Source: Ctena decussata
Taxonomy: Eukaryota > Mollusca > Bivalvia > Lucinida > Lucinidae
Direction: 5' to 3'
NCBI GenBank assembly: GCA_963989385.1
Contig: OZ022499.1
Span: 81,705,903 to 81,769,902 of the forward strand
Length of the DNA stretch: 64,000 bases
The notes under the pieces were generated by a model. That model was given only the letters and a program-made list of their open reading frames with translations, did not search any database and was not told the DNA's origin. The translations under genes were made by a program, and so were the position numbers. Each line of letters starts with the position of its first letter. Position 1 is the stretch's first letter. Positions 52,653 through 63,470 of the stretch are shown in pieces.

Positions 52653-53310
52653 ATATCGGCACGACGGGTCCATCGAATTACCCCAAACCACCCCAAAACA
52701 CCCCAAACCACCCCAAACCGCCTAAAAACCACCCCAAACCACTTTTCTTAAGTCTGTTTTCAGGTTAAAATAGCTTGCAAACTTTTTTGTTTATGCTTTT
52801 AATGACTTCAGAAGTGTAAAATGAAAAAAATATATATCTTTTTATGCAGAAAAAGTGATTTTCATATGGTATGTGCTAATAAAAACTCAGAGGTATATGT
52901 ATGTATGCCGTTTGTACGTATGTAGACACAATATATGCTTGCATGTCTGCATATATGTTTGACAGCAAGTGCAGGATTACATACACGTGTAAGATGCCAT
53001 TCAGATTCATGGAAGCACACTTTTACAAATACATGTATAGCCTACAAGTGCCTACATATTGGTAATCCCTATAGCTTCAACTGTAAATCAATTATATTAA
53101 ATTACAAATATTTTTAGCATGAGCAAACATTTCTAAAGCAGTGTGAGTTCCTGCAAAATACCAAATTTGGTTTGGAATTATTTGATTTTGGTGGTTTGGG
53201 GTGTTTTAATTGGCGGTTTGGGGTGGTTTGGGGTGTTTTGGAGTGGTTTGGGGTGTTTTGGGGTGGTTTGGGGTAATTCGATGGACCGTCGGCACGACCG
53301 TCGTGCCGAT
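52653..53310. mobile_element. Foldback element with inverted 'accaccccaaa' arrays
   Basis: Left arm 52653-52745: 'atatcggcacgacgggtcc', 'atcgaattaccccaaacc', then tandem 'accccaaaacaccccaaacc'. Right arm about 53190-53310: tandem 'ggtttggggtgttttgg', then 'ggtttggggtaattcgatgg' and 'accgtcggcacgaccgtcgt'. Arms are complementary in the same order. The spacer is about 450 bp. ORFs in both arms are repeat artefacts. Confidence 0.85.
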
Positions 53311-54675
53311 AAGAATCTTTATCGGCAAGACGGTCGTGCGGATAAGAATCCTTATCGGCAAGACGGTCGTGCGGATAAGAATCCTTATCCGCACGACGGC
53401 GATCAGATACTCCATTACAGATGTTATGGTCTTTCTTACAATGGTTTCATACAACACTGTGTCAGCAATTCATATGGAGAATATTAAATAACTTTAAAAA
53501 TGGTATATAAAAGCATCTTATGGCCATACTGACTTTGACCAACAAGTTATTAAAAGAAAGTTAGGCATGATTTATCAGACTAACTGTCTTCAACTTGTTG
53601 GTCAAGGTCAAAGATTTATTTCAGTTGTTGGACAAGGGCAAAGATTTTTTGACTCATTTTATGCCAGTTAAGTCTGCTACAATAAATTTAATTTTGTTCG
53701 ATAATACATTTACATTATGTAATGCTATTTATTAATAGGTTTCGACATTTTCCTAAAAGGATTTGTTAGTCTAGATTTCTTTCAGTAATTTGTCAGTCAA
53801 AATCAAAGATTAGTTTCTATTGCTAATTCAAATCAATGGTTTATTTCAACACATTTTATATTGGTAACACATATTATAAATTTAAAATGATTTGAATTAG
53901 CCGGAATTAGGCCGTAAACAAAATATTGACAAAAACTTTGCTGGGAAAAAAGTCTGACACAAGCAGGTCACAATCAAATATTTGCCTGATTCAGCTTGTC
54001 TGTCAAGGTCAAAGATTTGCTAGAAATAAGTTTATGTCAGTTAACAAAATAAACTATTAATTGGCAACTGTTTTATGCGACAAATGATTTTTTATTTAAA
54101 AAAAAAAAACAATAATAAAAAAATGCCATAGGCAGTCTTGAACCCAGGTCGTAGGTTTGCAAAGTCGCGCATATTACCACTACGCTACAGCCGCTGATAG
54201 TTTAAGAGCGATAATCTGAATTACTTAATGGCAAATGTTCAATATACAGCCGTTGTCATACCCACATCGGACTGCGTTTTAACAGTAATAAACTTGTTTT
54301 AAACGTTAACCTGATCATCCGACCAGATAAAAAGTATTCAGCAACTGATGTTGAAATATATAATTCGCATTTTCGCAATTATTCAGCGGCTCTATTGTAG
54401 ATGGTCAAAAGGCTTCCATGATGAAATATAAGAAAATAATAATTGAAATTAACATTACATGTGTTGTGACTCAAATACTTAAGAACAATCATTTACAAAC
54501 AGAAATTATTATTATAATAATAATAATTCTCAGAATGATTGCAATCGAATATCTGACCGCTGTCGTGCGGATAAAGATTCTTATCGGCACGACCGTCTTG
54601 CGGATAAGAACTCTTATCGGCAAGACCGTCGTGCGGATAAGGATTCTTATCCGCAAGACGGTCGTGCCGATAGTC
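53283..54675. mobile_element. Inverted arrays of 'gtcgtgcggataagaatcc' units flanking 1.1 kb
   Basis: Left block 53283-53413 and right block 54545-54671 are inverted copies (left ends 'ggcgatcagatactcc', right begins 'gaatatctgaccgc'). Each is built of three to four roughly 30-bp units alternating 'atcggcaagacggtcgtgcg' and its complement, so each block is itself palindromic. Shares the 'cggcacgaccgtcgtgccga' module with the foldback at 52653-53310. Confidence 0.82.
54125..54195 (-). mobile_element. tRNA-like SINE head
   Basis: On the minus strand 'cggctgtagcgtagtggtaa' (A box) and 'gacctgggttcaagactgc' (B box). No intact cloverleaf and no clear body. Confidence 0.5.
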
Positions 54676-54764
54676 ACTCCCTAACTTTTCAACTTCCCGA
54701 AATGAACTTCTACTAACCGCATGTTTCTAAGTAAACCAACTAATAAATGAAATATTGACTGACT

Positions 54765-54809
54765 GAGATTGATTGATTGGTTGATTGGTTGATTGATTGA
54801 TTAATTGAC

Positions 54810-54848
<39 letters not shown>

Positions 54849-54970
54849 CTGATCGATCGATCGATTGTTGATTGGATGGATGTATGGATGGATGGACGAC
54901 CGGACGGACGGACGGATGGATGGATGGATGGATGATGGATGGATTGATTGATTGATTGATTGATTGCAGA
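54765..54970. repeat. Microsatellite (GATT)n, (GATC)n, (GGAT)n
   Basis: Compound tetranucleotide tract: (gatt)n, then gatcgatcgatc, then ggatggatgg with acggacgg, then (gatt)n again. The open frame on the minus strand (SINQ repeats) is an artefact. Confidence 0.95.
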
Positions 54971-55059
54971 GTCCTTAGTAGTGTATCTTGTATCTCTACA
55001 GAGGCTCATCACGTCACAGGGCCCTGCATCAAACCCTCTTAAGGGCCTAAAGAGTCATA

Positions 55060-55165
55060 GTATGTGTATATCATATCATATATTAACAGTCTATAGGGTC
55101 CTAGTGAACATAATGATATATATAAACTAGGACCCTATAACCAAGAGGGCTTGACACAGGTCCCT
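55060..55165. repeat. Foldback: 'tcaaaccctcttaagggcct' region
   Basis: 'gggccctgcatcaaaccctc' (55019) and 'gagggcttgacacaggtccc' (55145) are inverted. 'tatagggtcctagt' and 'actaggaccctata' form the inner pair. Confidence 0.65.
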
Positions 55166-55639
55166 GTGCACCACGCAGTATATGTTATATGGCATAGTAT
55201 TAGAAGTAGTTCGTATTTATCTTATTCTTTTCAGAAGAACACTGTCACTATTACTAGATATATACACGGTTACTAGATATATGTACAGTTAGCTTGTGCC
55301 TGAATTAAGAGGATTGTACGTTTTAAGTGAAGAGAACAAAGTCCCCTGAATGTAGATTGTTACTCATGCAGAAAAGCGTTGTGCAGTCCAGGATTAGTGA
55401 AGCGCACTCTTTATTATATATCTATCAATGATACACCCTTTGAACTGCATGTTTTCTGACCATCTGATACAGACAGCCGTATCAAACTGACATTTTCTGA
55501 ATCCGTATCACTATCCTTTAAAACGAGGCTCTGTCTGAATTCCAGCTCCAGGCGCGTCATATTTCAACGTGCATCGTAGAAACGAGAACCAGAGAAACGA
55601 AACAAGTGACGTAACGTCAACAAACGCGTCAAAAAGCGC

Positions 55640-55725
55640 GCCACGATAGCTCAGTCGGTGGCGTTTGTCTCACGACTAGCTACATACCTTTGCCGCACAG
55701 GTTCGAATCCGGGTCGACGCATTAG
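55640..55725 (+). mobile_element. tRNA-derived SINE head
   Basis: 'gccacgatagctcagtcggt' (A box) and 'caggttcgaatccgg' (B box), with an over-long middle. Body short, ends near the palindrome at 55777. Confidence 0.5.
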
Positions 55726-55776
55726 CGTTGGCAAGTGTGAATGGTTGGCTGTTCCCTAAGGTATATAATAAACAAA

Positions 55777-55937
55777 TTATTATTATAGTAACTTGATCTG
55801 GCGTACTGTATCACGTCTCGTGGATGAGTTCATACCATCGGATCACCCTCGACGCAAGCGTCTCGGGTGATCCGATGGTATGAGCTCATCCACTCGACGT
55901 GATACAGTACGCCAGATCAAGTTACTATTATAATAAT
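55777..55937. repeat. Near-perfect palindrome, about 73-bp arms
   Basis: 'gtaacttgatctggcgtact' onward to 'accatcggatcaccc' is repeated inverted from 'gggtgatccgatggt' to 'agtacgccagatcaagttac', with about four mismatches. The 16-bp centre contains a further gacgc-aa-gcgtc stem. Confidence 0.92.
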
Positions 55938-56319
55938 GTGTATGTATTGTCTGCTCTGAATCTAGGTCGAGTTGACCCACGTCCATATGATTCTGTAGTG
56001 TTCGAGCGATCTTGTCAAGGAATGGTTGTCGTATTCTGGATAAAGACAGGAAATCTCAACAGGAAATGTTCTTTATTTTCTTGTTCATTTCGGCATAACA
56101 GACATGACGGATCTACTCCTTATTGATTAAACTTAGCACGAGTTGCCTGTGGTATATACCAGACATCAACCTAACCTTCCATCTTGCCTTATGGACAGAC
56201 AAGGCATCAACACCAGAATCTTGCCTAAGTGAGACTGACTAATTGTATACTTCAATGTATTCAGATATCTCAAAGAGTCTTTACTCACAGCTTCAGATAA
56301 TAGTTTTTCTGACACATAC

Positions 56320-57235
56320 TTATTTATTGTGTTCGAGCAACTTCCTCCACTGTGCTCTAGTGTATGTGACTTTGAGTAGATCCATCGTGCTTGGCAGCTC
56401 GTATTGACTCAAAACCATATTCACATAGACAAACCAACTTTTTGACTGTCCATCCTTGACAAGTGTGTGTCTCTCTGCTAAATCGTGTTCAATAGAGTCA
56501 CTTCTTGGTATGCTCCCTAGAGCATTAAGTGTACGTTTGTGGATTTCACCTTCAATTGGAATTTGACCAGATAAGATATAAGTAGCTGCATCTACGGTTC
56601 TATCCGGGAGGTGCATAATCTGTTTTAAGAATTTCTTGTGAAATTGATTGATCTTTGCAATTTCAGATTTGGTTAAAGTCAAAATGTCTAGACCATACAG
56701 AAAACAAGGCAGTACGATAACATTCCGCATTGAGAGGGAAACCGCCGGACTGGCCCCACTTTGCCCGGGCAGACTGAATACGTTCATCCACAGTTTTAGT
56801 TTGACCTGACTTGGACTTTGAGTTTCTTTGAATTCAAGGACGTGTACACTCCTCTACCACCTCTCAAGTCAAAATTTAATATGCCGTTCTCATTCTATTG
56901 TTCAGTTGATACCACACTGTTCACAATAAATACTTTTGTCTTTGTATCACTAATATCATAATGTTCCTCATTGGCATAGAATTCTTGGACATATATCATT
57001 TCCTGTAATTCCACTGCTGACCTGGCCAGAAACAGAAGATCGTCAGCACAAGCTGGAGATCCAAGAGACACACACTTCCAACTCGCAAACTCAAGCGATT
57101 GGCATAATACAGGTCCAGAAGTGGGTTCAGGAACCTCTTATAATATTGAAGAAGTTGATCAGCTCTGACAGTGATTTGTTGAGAAGCATACCACTTCTTT
57201 GAAGGCTGGTCATGAACTTCATCTCCTTTACTAAT
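56320..57235 (-). pseudogene. LINE reverse-transcriptase remnant with catalytic ADD
   Basis: From 57235 down: YKRFLNPLLDLYYANRLSLR, then a frameshift, then SLGSPACADDLLFLARSAVE with the RT catalytic Asp pair (about 57039-57047), IYVQEFYANEEHYDISDTKT, KVFIVNSVVSTEQ and a stop. After a gap it resumes at 56787 with NVIVLPCFLYGLDILTLTKS, EIAKINQFHKKFLKQIMHLP and on to a stop at 56320. Non-LTR element of a family common in invertebrates. At least one frameshift and one internal stop, so dead. Confidence 0.8.
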
Positions 57236-57249
57236 TCCTTCAGTTTACA

Positions 57250-58740
57250 GGTTCAGGAGGTTCTACAGTTCTGTTCTCGCACAGAGTTGCATAGCATATA
57301 TAAATATATACATGTAAATACACAGCTTACATCATGAAACAACTTACACAAGCTAGCATTACATATTTGCAGGAACTGATTCAATTCAATCCCAGATCCC
57401 ACCCAAGATACCATGTGGGAAAAAAGACAACACAAAATTAGTCACAACCAAAGACATCACCAGCGGCAGCCCTGTGAACAGCCTTTCACCACGTAAATGG
57501 TCAACGGGCTAGCTTGGACTAGCATAGTATGACGTCGAGCACGATGTTCGTACAGTGGACACTTCTAGGGGGTCATTTGCAAAAGAATCTTTTATTTCAA
57601 ACAAAAATATTCATGTTATACATCAAAGGTAGGGTTTCTCTGCAGGGGGGAGGGGGTCTGTTCCCATCTCACAGCATATTTACCTATACAACCACGAGGG
57701 ATGTTCAGAAAATTCTGATCGTGATGTCATATTTTGATACACATCATAAATACAGAACTTCTGATAGCGAAACTTTATAAAGCTGTAATATGTCAGGACA
57801 ACTGGACAAACGCAGTGTATATTTTCTTAAGGACATATATTTGAACGTCTTTGAAAGAGGTACACCCTATAGCCACTGCGAATTTTTACTTTAGAAGGTC
57901 ATAGTTCACATATAAGCAGTCTTTATTTTTTTTTTCGTCATGGCTACCTAAACACAAACCCTAGGCAACCGTGTCCTGTAAATACCGCAGAAATTATATT
58001 TAATCTAGGTTCCATACTGCCCCTTGAATTTGGATTATTTGTATTTTATGTGGTAGCAAATTCCCCCTGTCTGCAAAAGTCATAATTTTTTGAAACGAAA
58101 ACAAATGCCTTAGCATTCAAAATATTGTCAGGAAAACCTTTTGCATGGCCCAATTCGAAATTGTCGAATAATTAAAATTAATGTAAAAAACGAAGTTGTC
58201 ACAGCCTTAGAAAATGACGTTGACGTCGATTTCAATAACGTCATTAGAACAACGCATTGCTTTGCAAGGAATGAATCGGAAACGTTCGCTACCCCTCTAA
58301 TTTCTAAATGGATATTGACGGCAACGACTGACAAACAGCTGAAAAAAAAATCATTTTGTATTTACGATATTTTTTTTTTTACTTGAATGACACACTGAAA
58401 ATAAATTCACATATGACTTTAACCCAGTGGTATGACTGGGGCCTAATAAAACGTGTTGTACCTCAATAAGAAAATGTATCTTTGTATAGTGTTTGGTATC
58501 ACTGTAAAGGCAAAAGGTAGTGCTTTCAATACATGCAAAGCAATTGCCCCCAGCATGCCGCTAAACAAACTTATTTGGCGAGAATCAGAATTTTCTGAAC
58601 AACCCTCGTAAAGGTGTGAAATTTATTCAGCCAATCAGTGAACCAAAATTAACACTTCTGATAATTTCATTTGCTGACTGGAGGTGTTGACACTATGTGA
58701 TCAAGAGACAGAATGACACCGTTCTGATCAGTTGAATTCT
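57250..58740. other. Nothing recognised
   Basis: AT-rich. 'aatgacgttgacgtcgattt' with 'caataacgtcatt' (58213-58244) is a cluster of TGACGT-type sites of the kind also found inside several TIR elements here. No gene evidence. Confidence 0.35.
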
Positions 58741-58741
58741 C

Positions 58742-58870
58742 CTAACGACGTTCACCAAGTGGCTCAGCGGTACGTAAGCATAGTTGCACGCACTTGGCGG
58801 CAAGCGTCCGTCCAAGAAGTTGATCCTCCTTATAGAGTCCACCCCTGTCTTTAAATGAAAGCTGAAACTG
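58742..58870 (-). CDS. Possible orphan coding exon, unidentified
   Basis: On the minus strand a usable acceptor (aaatattttgcag-like, ending near 58871) precedes FQLSFKDRGGLYKEDQLLGR, then TLAAKCVQLCLRTAEPLGER and a stop. Codons look less AT-biased than the surroundings. I recognise no family. A chance ORF is quite possible. Confidence 0.25.
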   Translation of the reverse strand, partial: QFQLSFKDRGGLYKEDQLLGRTLAAKCVQLCLRTAEPLGERR

Positions 58871-58949
58871 CAAAATATGACTGTTTAAGTTTGAACATAC
58901 AACGCTTTTAGGAGGAACGGCAACGCTATACAAATTTAGTCCAAAATCG

Positions 58950-60279
58950 CATGTTAAGCATTACATTAATCATGAAAAGATAAATGAAACGCACAACGCA
59001 CGAGAATATATAATGCTATTTCCGTTGGTTTTTCCATACGGGCGTCTCTTAGGGTGATAAAATATAAAGCAAAATTATAAATAGAAAATGTCCATCGGCA
59101 GAAGAAATGTCTCCAACGTTATGAACAAATACATTTTCAAAAATGCGGAAAGAAGAGGAGGCTGGGTACGATTAAAATTCATCTTAAATGCACAATAGTT
59201 ACTCTTTATTATGAGCTATAGTTATTAAGATTGCTAGAAAAAATAATAATAATGAAAAAAAATAATAATAAGACGCCAGTTTCAATTTCTTAGTAACTGT
59301 CCCCTGACGTAAATATTTTACCATAAAAGAGATACTGTTTGTTAAACAGCTGCAGTTATTGATAATAAGGAGAAAAAACGAAGTTAAGGAGTTGTATTGT
59401 GGACAAGAGAGAGGGAGAAAAAAACGCTTTCTTATAAACGTATTAATTAAACGCCAAAATGCGTACATATATTTGCCGCTCGATGAGAGACGCTTGACTA
59501 TATCAGAAGATGCACCAAGATATTCTGTCTTTTCTGTAAAGTAATATGCACTAAAATTGATCCAAATCGGGTCTTTATCTAATTTTCATTCACTAAGACC
59601 AGCATTCAGAAAGATCAATAAATACAGTCAATTCTCGATATCTCAAAGTCGAAGATCATCTCAAAATACTGATATGTCGAAACTTACACTGACTAGCACT
59701 GCACAACTGTATGTAGCAATTTAAAGAGACTGGCAATTCGTTCTAATCTTAGGACAATTATAGTTCCAGTATGAGATTGAGGTGTCTCAATATATAGGAT
59801 AATAACTATAATTAGAAGAACCTAGCTAACAAAGCCTTATTTTCAGATGCCTATCGTGCAGGTGAGCTGCATCGTCAGAAAATCGCTAAATGCACCCTCT
59901 AACTGCGCATACTCTGATTATCCTGCACACATGTTTAGTTGGTTCGAGCATGCGTATTCGCGTCCTGTCAATATTCAGACCGTATGTATTTCAAAAATCG
60001 AACGCCATCTGCCCTGACGCACAGGCTGGTCTGGGCATGCGCAGTTCGCACCACTTAGCATTAAGACAGGTTTTGGCAGGAAGTTGCTCAACTTAAAGAA
60101 GACTTCTCCAATATTGGACATATGGTTTAACCGATCTGTAATTACTTGGAATCGATCAGGATACCTGAGCGCCAGATAAGTCCGAATTTCGAAGAGTAAA
60201 AAAAAATCTCATTTCTATATAAAAGCATTTGCTGCTGCCATTTCTAATGCAATTCCTTAACATTTTCAGTACAGATATA
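58950..60279. other. Nothing recognised
   Basis: AT-rich with short A and T runs. No supported ORF or repeat boundary. Confidence 0.4.
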
Positions 60280-60517
60280 TGAGTCGCCACACGAGAAATC
60301 CAGCAAAGTGGTTGTGTGCCCAGCACAGACTCAGATCAGCCTGGGCATCCACCCAGTCTGATCAGAGTCTTCGCTGTCCGCATGGAGGTAGCTTAGACCC
60401 TTAGCTACCCTTACAGCGCTTAGCGAAGAGTCTGAGCAGACTGGGCGTATGCCCAGGCTGATCTGAGTCTGCGCTGGGCGCACAACCACTTTGCTGGTTT
60501 TCTCGTGTCGCGGCTCA
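60280..60517. mobile_element. Palindromic MITE, 'TGAGCCGCGACAC' family
   Basis: 'tgagtcgccacacgagaaat' to 'ctcgtgtcgcggctca'. Inner arms well preserved ('gactcagatcagcctgggca', 'tgcccaggctgatctgagtc'). Confidence 0.87.
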
Positions 60518-61200
60518 ATAATCAGAAAACAATGATAATGTTGTACCGTCAAGCAAACTATGGCTTCTTAGCTGCAGCTGTGCTGACAATATCCGATTAA
60601 AGTTGGACGTGGAGATTGTTTGTGATTATTTTCTCCTTTGGAGTCGGTCGACAGCGGATTACAATGATTCCGAGATGACCCCCAAGCATGTTTAAGGCCC
60701 CATTGCTCTATCAACATGGAATATGTTTTCGTTAGGTATAAGTAAGTAAGTAAGTAAAGACCGTATTTTATGAGTATGATAACATTTAGCAGTAGAGCTA
60801 ATCTTCCATCAAGCCTTAAAACCACATAGAAAATATAAAGCATGTTAAAATACCAGATAACAACAAGACAGATAGACGGGCAATGTAAAAATATCAAAAT
60901 GTGTGTCAGTGATGAAAATCACATATGCACATGTGCAGATAGATGTATGCATGCATGACACACACATTTACATGCATGTATAGACATAGGCACACAAAAC
61001 GTTGCAAGCACGAAATAACGCTGCAAGCTTCTCACCATAGCTTTGTCATTGTAAATGACCATGAACTTTCAAACAAATGAAACATCATTAATTTTCATCG
61101 AAAAAGTTTGAACTCGAAATGTGTTTATGAAACACTCTGCCCCCAACGGTATTTTTGCCTCTAAACTGAGAAGGACTGCATAACATGTAAGCCAGTAAGG
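60518..61200. other. Microsatellite (TAAG)n and otherwise nothing recognised
   Basis: 'taagtaagtaagtaag' near 60740 and alternating 'catgcatgta' around 60945-60985. Confidence 0.5.
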
Positions 61201-61273
61201 GGTATCAGTCGGTTCATTTACATCAAAGTCTGTAACTGTATACTATGCCAAATATAAGGAACCTCCTCAGACG

Positions 61274-62449
61274 TTCTCAGTTAAGCTGGGCCATTCGCGG
61301 ACAAAAATGGCCATATATACAACCATGCCAGAATTCAAGAAAAAATCACGACCATAATGCTCATTATATCTGCTTCAAAGCCTTTAAGTATTTTCAGATA
61401 ATAATTTTAGATTATGGAATACCAACCATGTTTAGAGACATACCCTAACAATTAGAAATGGTATATTTTATGACGTTATTTAGATACGTTGAAGGACGAT
61501 GTTGCATACGAATTCTTTGACATGCGTAGCATTGCACATTTACTAATCTACTGACATTTGATTGTTTTGGCTGGTTTCAATTTAAAATGTTTTTCTTTGC
61601 TTTTTTGGAAGAAATTGGTTTTCTGCGAAGCGCTGCTTAATCAAATGACGTCAACGCTTTCCAAACGTGGTCTTAGTGACATGTGACGTAGGTTACATGT
61701 GACGTAGGGTACAGTACACACTTTTTAACGTTTTTATACCATTTAATGTTTCAGTGCATGAAATCTAAGCACACCATCTTGTAGCTGTTACTAGGCAGGA
61801 TTTTGCACATGAGTTTCAGTGCGATTGCTTTGCTCAGTTTTTTTTTAAAAAAAAGCCCGTGACGTAAGGTTACATTCTTACAGAAAAATGCTTGGGTAAT
61901 GTATTTTGAAATCGAGTAAAATATACAAAATGGAGCAAATTTGCACAAATGATATAAAATATTGAGGAACACATATTTCTTCGTGTGATCTTGTAAGTTT
62001 TATGATGCCGGGCCATTTCAGTTAATACATGTATCATGAATTTATCGCTGTGACGTTGCTGACATAAAATTTGCGACACTAGTTCCCAGTCTCATTTCGT
62101 AGCAAAACTACAAAATTGTTTAAGCGGGGGAATATGTAAGAAATCACCTGAATTTAATTATGGAACTCAATTTTAAGCATTGATTTATCTTTTTTAGCTG
62201 TGCGGCGTTCATATCTATGCAACGGCAATATTGCGACTTTTAAAAACGTCGCCTTTTAAACCAGGGTATCATTATTCGAACCAGTGTTGAAAAATGTCTA
62301 ACAAAACGTATGCATGTCTTGGTACTTTTATCTACTTCTTTAGAGAGAGGGCTCCTTGTCAGAGGGTAAACAGGACCGTTATTTTGTAATTTAAAGGAAG
62401 GTAATACGAAGGACAAAAATAATAGCTAATGGCCCAGCTTAACTGAGAA
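61274..62449. mobile_element. TIR element (TTCTCAGTTAAGCTGGGCC), 1.18 kb
   Basis: 'ttctcagttaagctgggcca' and 'tggcccagcttaactgagaa' are perfect inverted repeats. ACGT abuts each end. The flanks (left: 'gtctgtaactgtat', 'gccaaatataaggaac'; right: 'gtccgaaaaggggaataact') belong to one tandem-repeat array, which this element interrupts. No transposase. Confidence 0.7.
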
Positions 62450-63000
62450 CGTGTCATATGTCCGAAAAGGGGAATAACTCAGTCTAAAATTTACCAAATA
62501 TGCTCCAAAATTATTAAGTTCATCTGCACTTTAGTCTGTAACTGTATGACAAATATAAACATGCAAACTGAAGCCGTTCTTCAGATATTTTATTCACGAG
62601 GTTATTCCTATATAAAATGCCTATGTCTGAAAAAGGGGAATAGCTCAACCAAAAAATTACGATATATGCTCAAAAGTTAAAGAGTCTATCTACACATTGG
62701 TCCAAATCTGTATATTAGATATAATGATCCTAGCCTATGCGGTTCTTCATATATTTTGTACACAAGCTTGTTCCTATACAAAATACCTATGTCCGAAAAA
62801 GGGGAATGCCTCAACCGAAAATTTATAAAATAGACTCAAAAGTTAATCATGTCATCTACACCTTGGCCTGTAACTATATGCCAAATATGAAGATCATAGA
62901 TTAAGTTTTTATTTCAGATATTTTGTTCAATAGCTTGCTCCTGTATAAGATGACAAAGTCGAAAAAGGAGCGTAGCTCCTAAACGACAAGACCGGCGGAG
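62450..63000 (+). repeat. Tandem array, about 170 bp unit, four copies
   Basis: Units share 'gtccgaaaaaggggaat', 'gctcaaaagttaa', 'tgtaactgtatg', 'caaatataa' and 'ttcagatattttgt'. It is the continuation of the partial unit at 61200-61273. Confidence 0.8.
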
Positions 63001-63470
63001 GAAAAAAAGAGCACCTTTAGGCTTTTGGATGGGAAAATCTGAAAAGTGCATTTTTCTGTTGCTATTGTGCTCTGTGATATGGAAATGCAGTCAAATTCAA
63101 CCCTTATGAATACTAGAGGTCAAGGTCATTTGTCTGTTGTGTGTCAACATTTTCAAAGGACTTCTCCTCTGAAACTACTGGGCCAATTTTAACTCAAGAT
63201 TCACATGCAGCCTTCAAGAAAAGCGGGAAAGAAAGTTTGTACATTGGGTCCAGGCCACATGACCAAGAAGGCCGCCCAGCCCATGTATGCCAAAAAGCTT
63301 AAAAAATCTTCTTCTTCAGAACCATTGGGCCGATTGCTTGAAACTTGGTATGTAGCATCTGGGGCTCTAGTACAACAAAGTTTAGATAAACGATGACCTT
63401 GACCTATTTTGCCGCAATGTCAAATTTGGTCTCTTAGGCTTTTGAATGGGAAAAGCTGAAAAGTGCATTT
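63000..63470. repeat. Repeats around 'taggcttttggatgggaaaa'
   Basis: The block 'ttaggcttttggatgggaaa' with 'tgaaaagtgcattttt' occurs at 63018 and again at 63436, and 'ggccgattgcttgaaacttg' is of the same style. The second block leads straight into the inverted Helitron-like 3' end at 63471. Confidence 0.65.

Noticed and set aside
53143..53491. ORFs of 83-114 aa on both strands
   Set aside because: All three fall in the inverted short-unit arrays of the foldback elements.
54740..55012. 90-aa ORF with SINQ repeats
   Set aside because: Translation of the (GATT)n microsatellite.
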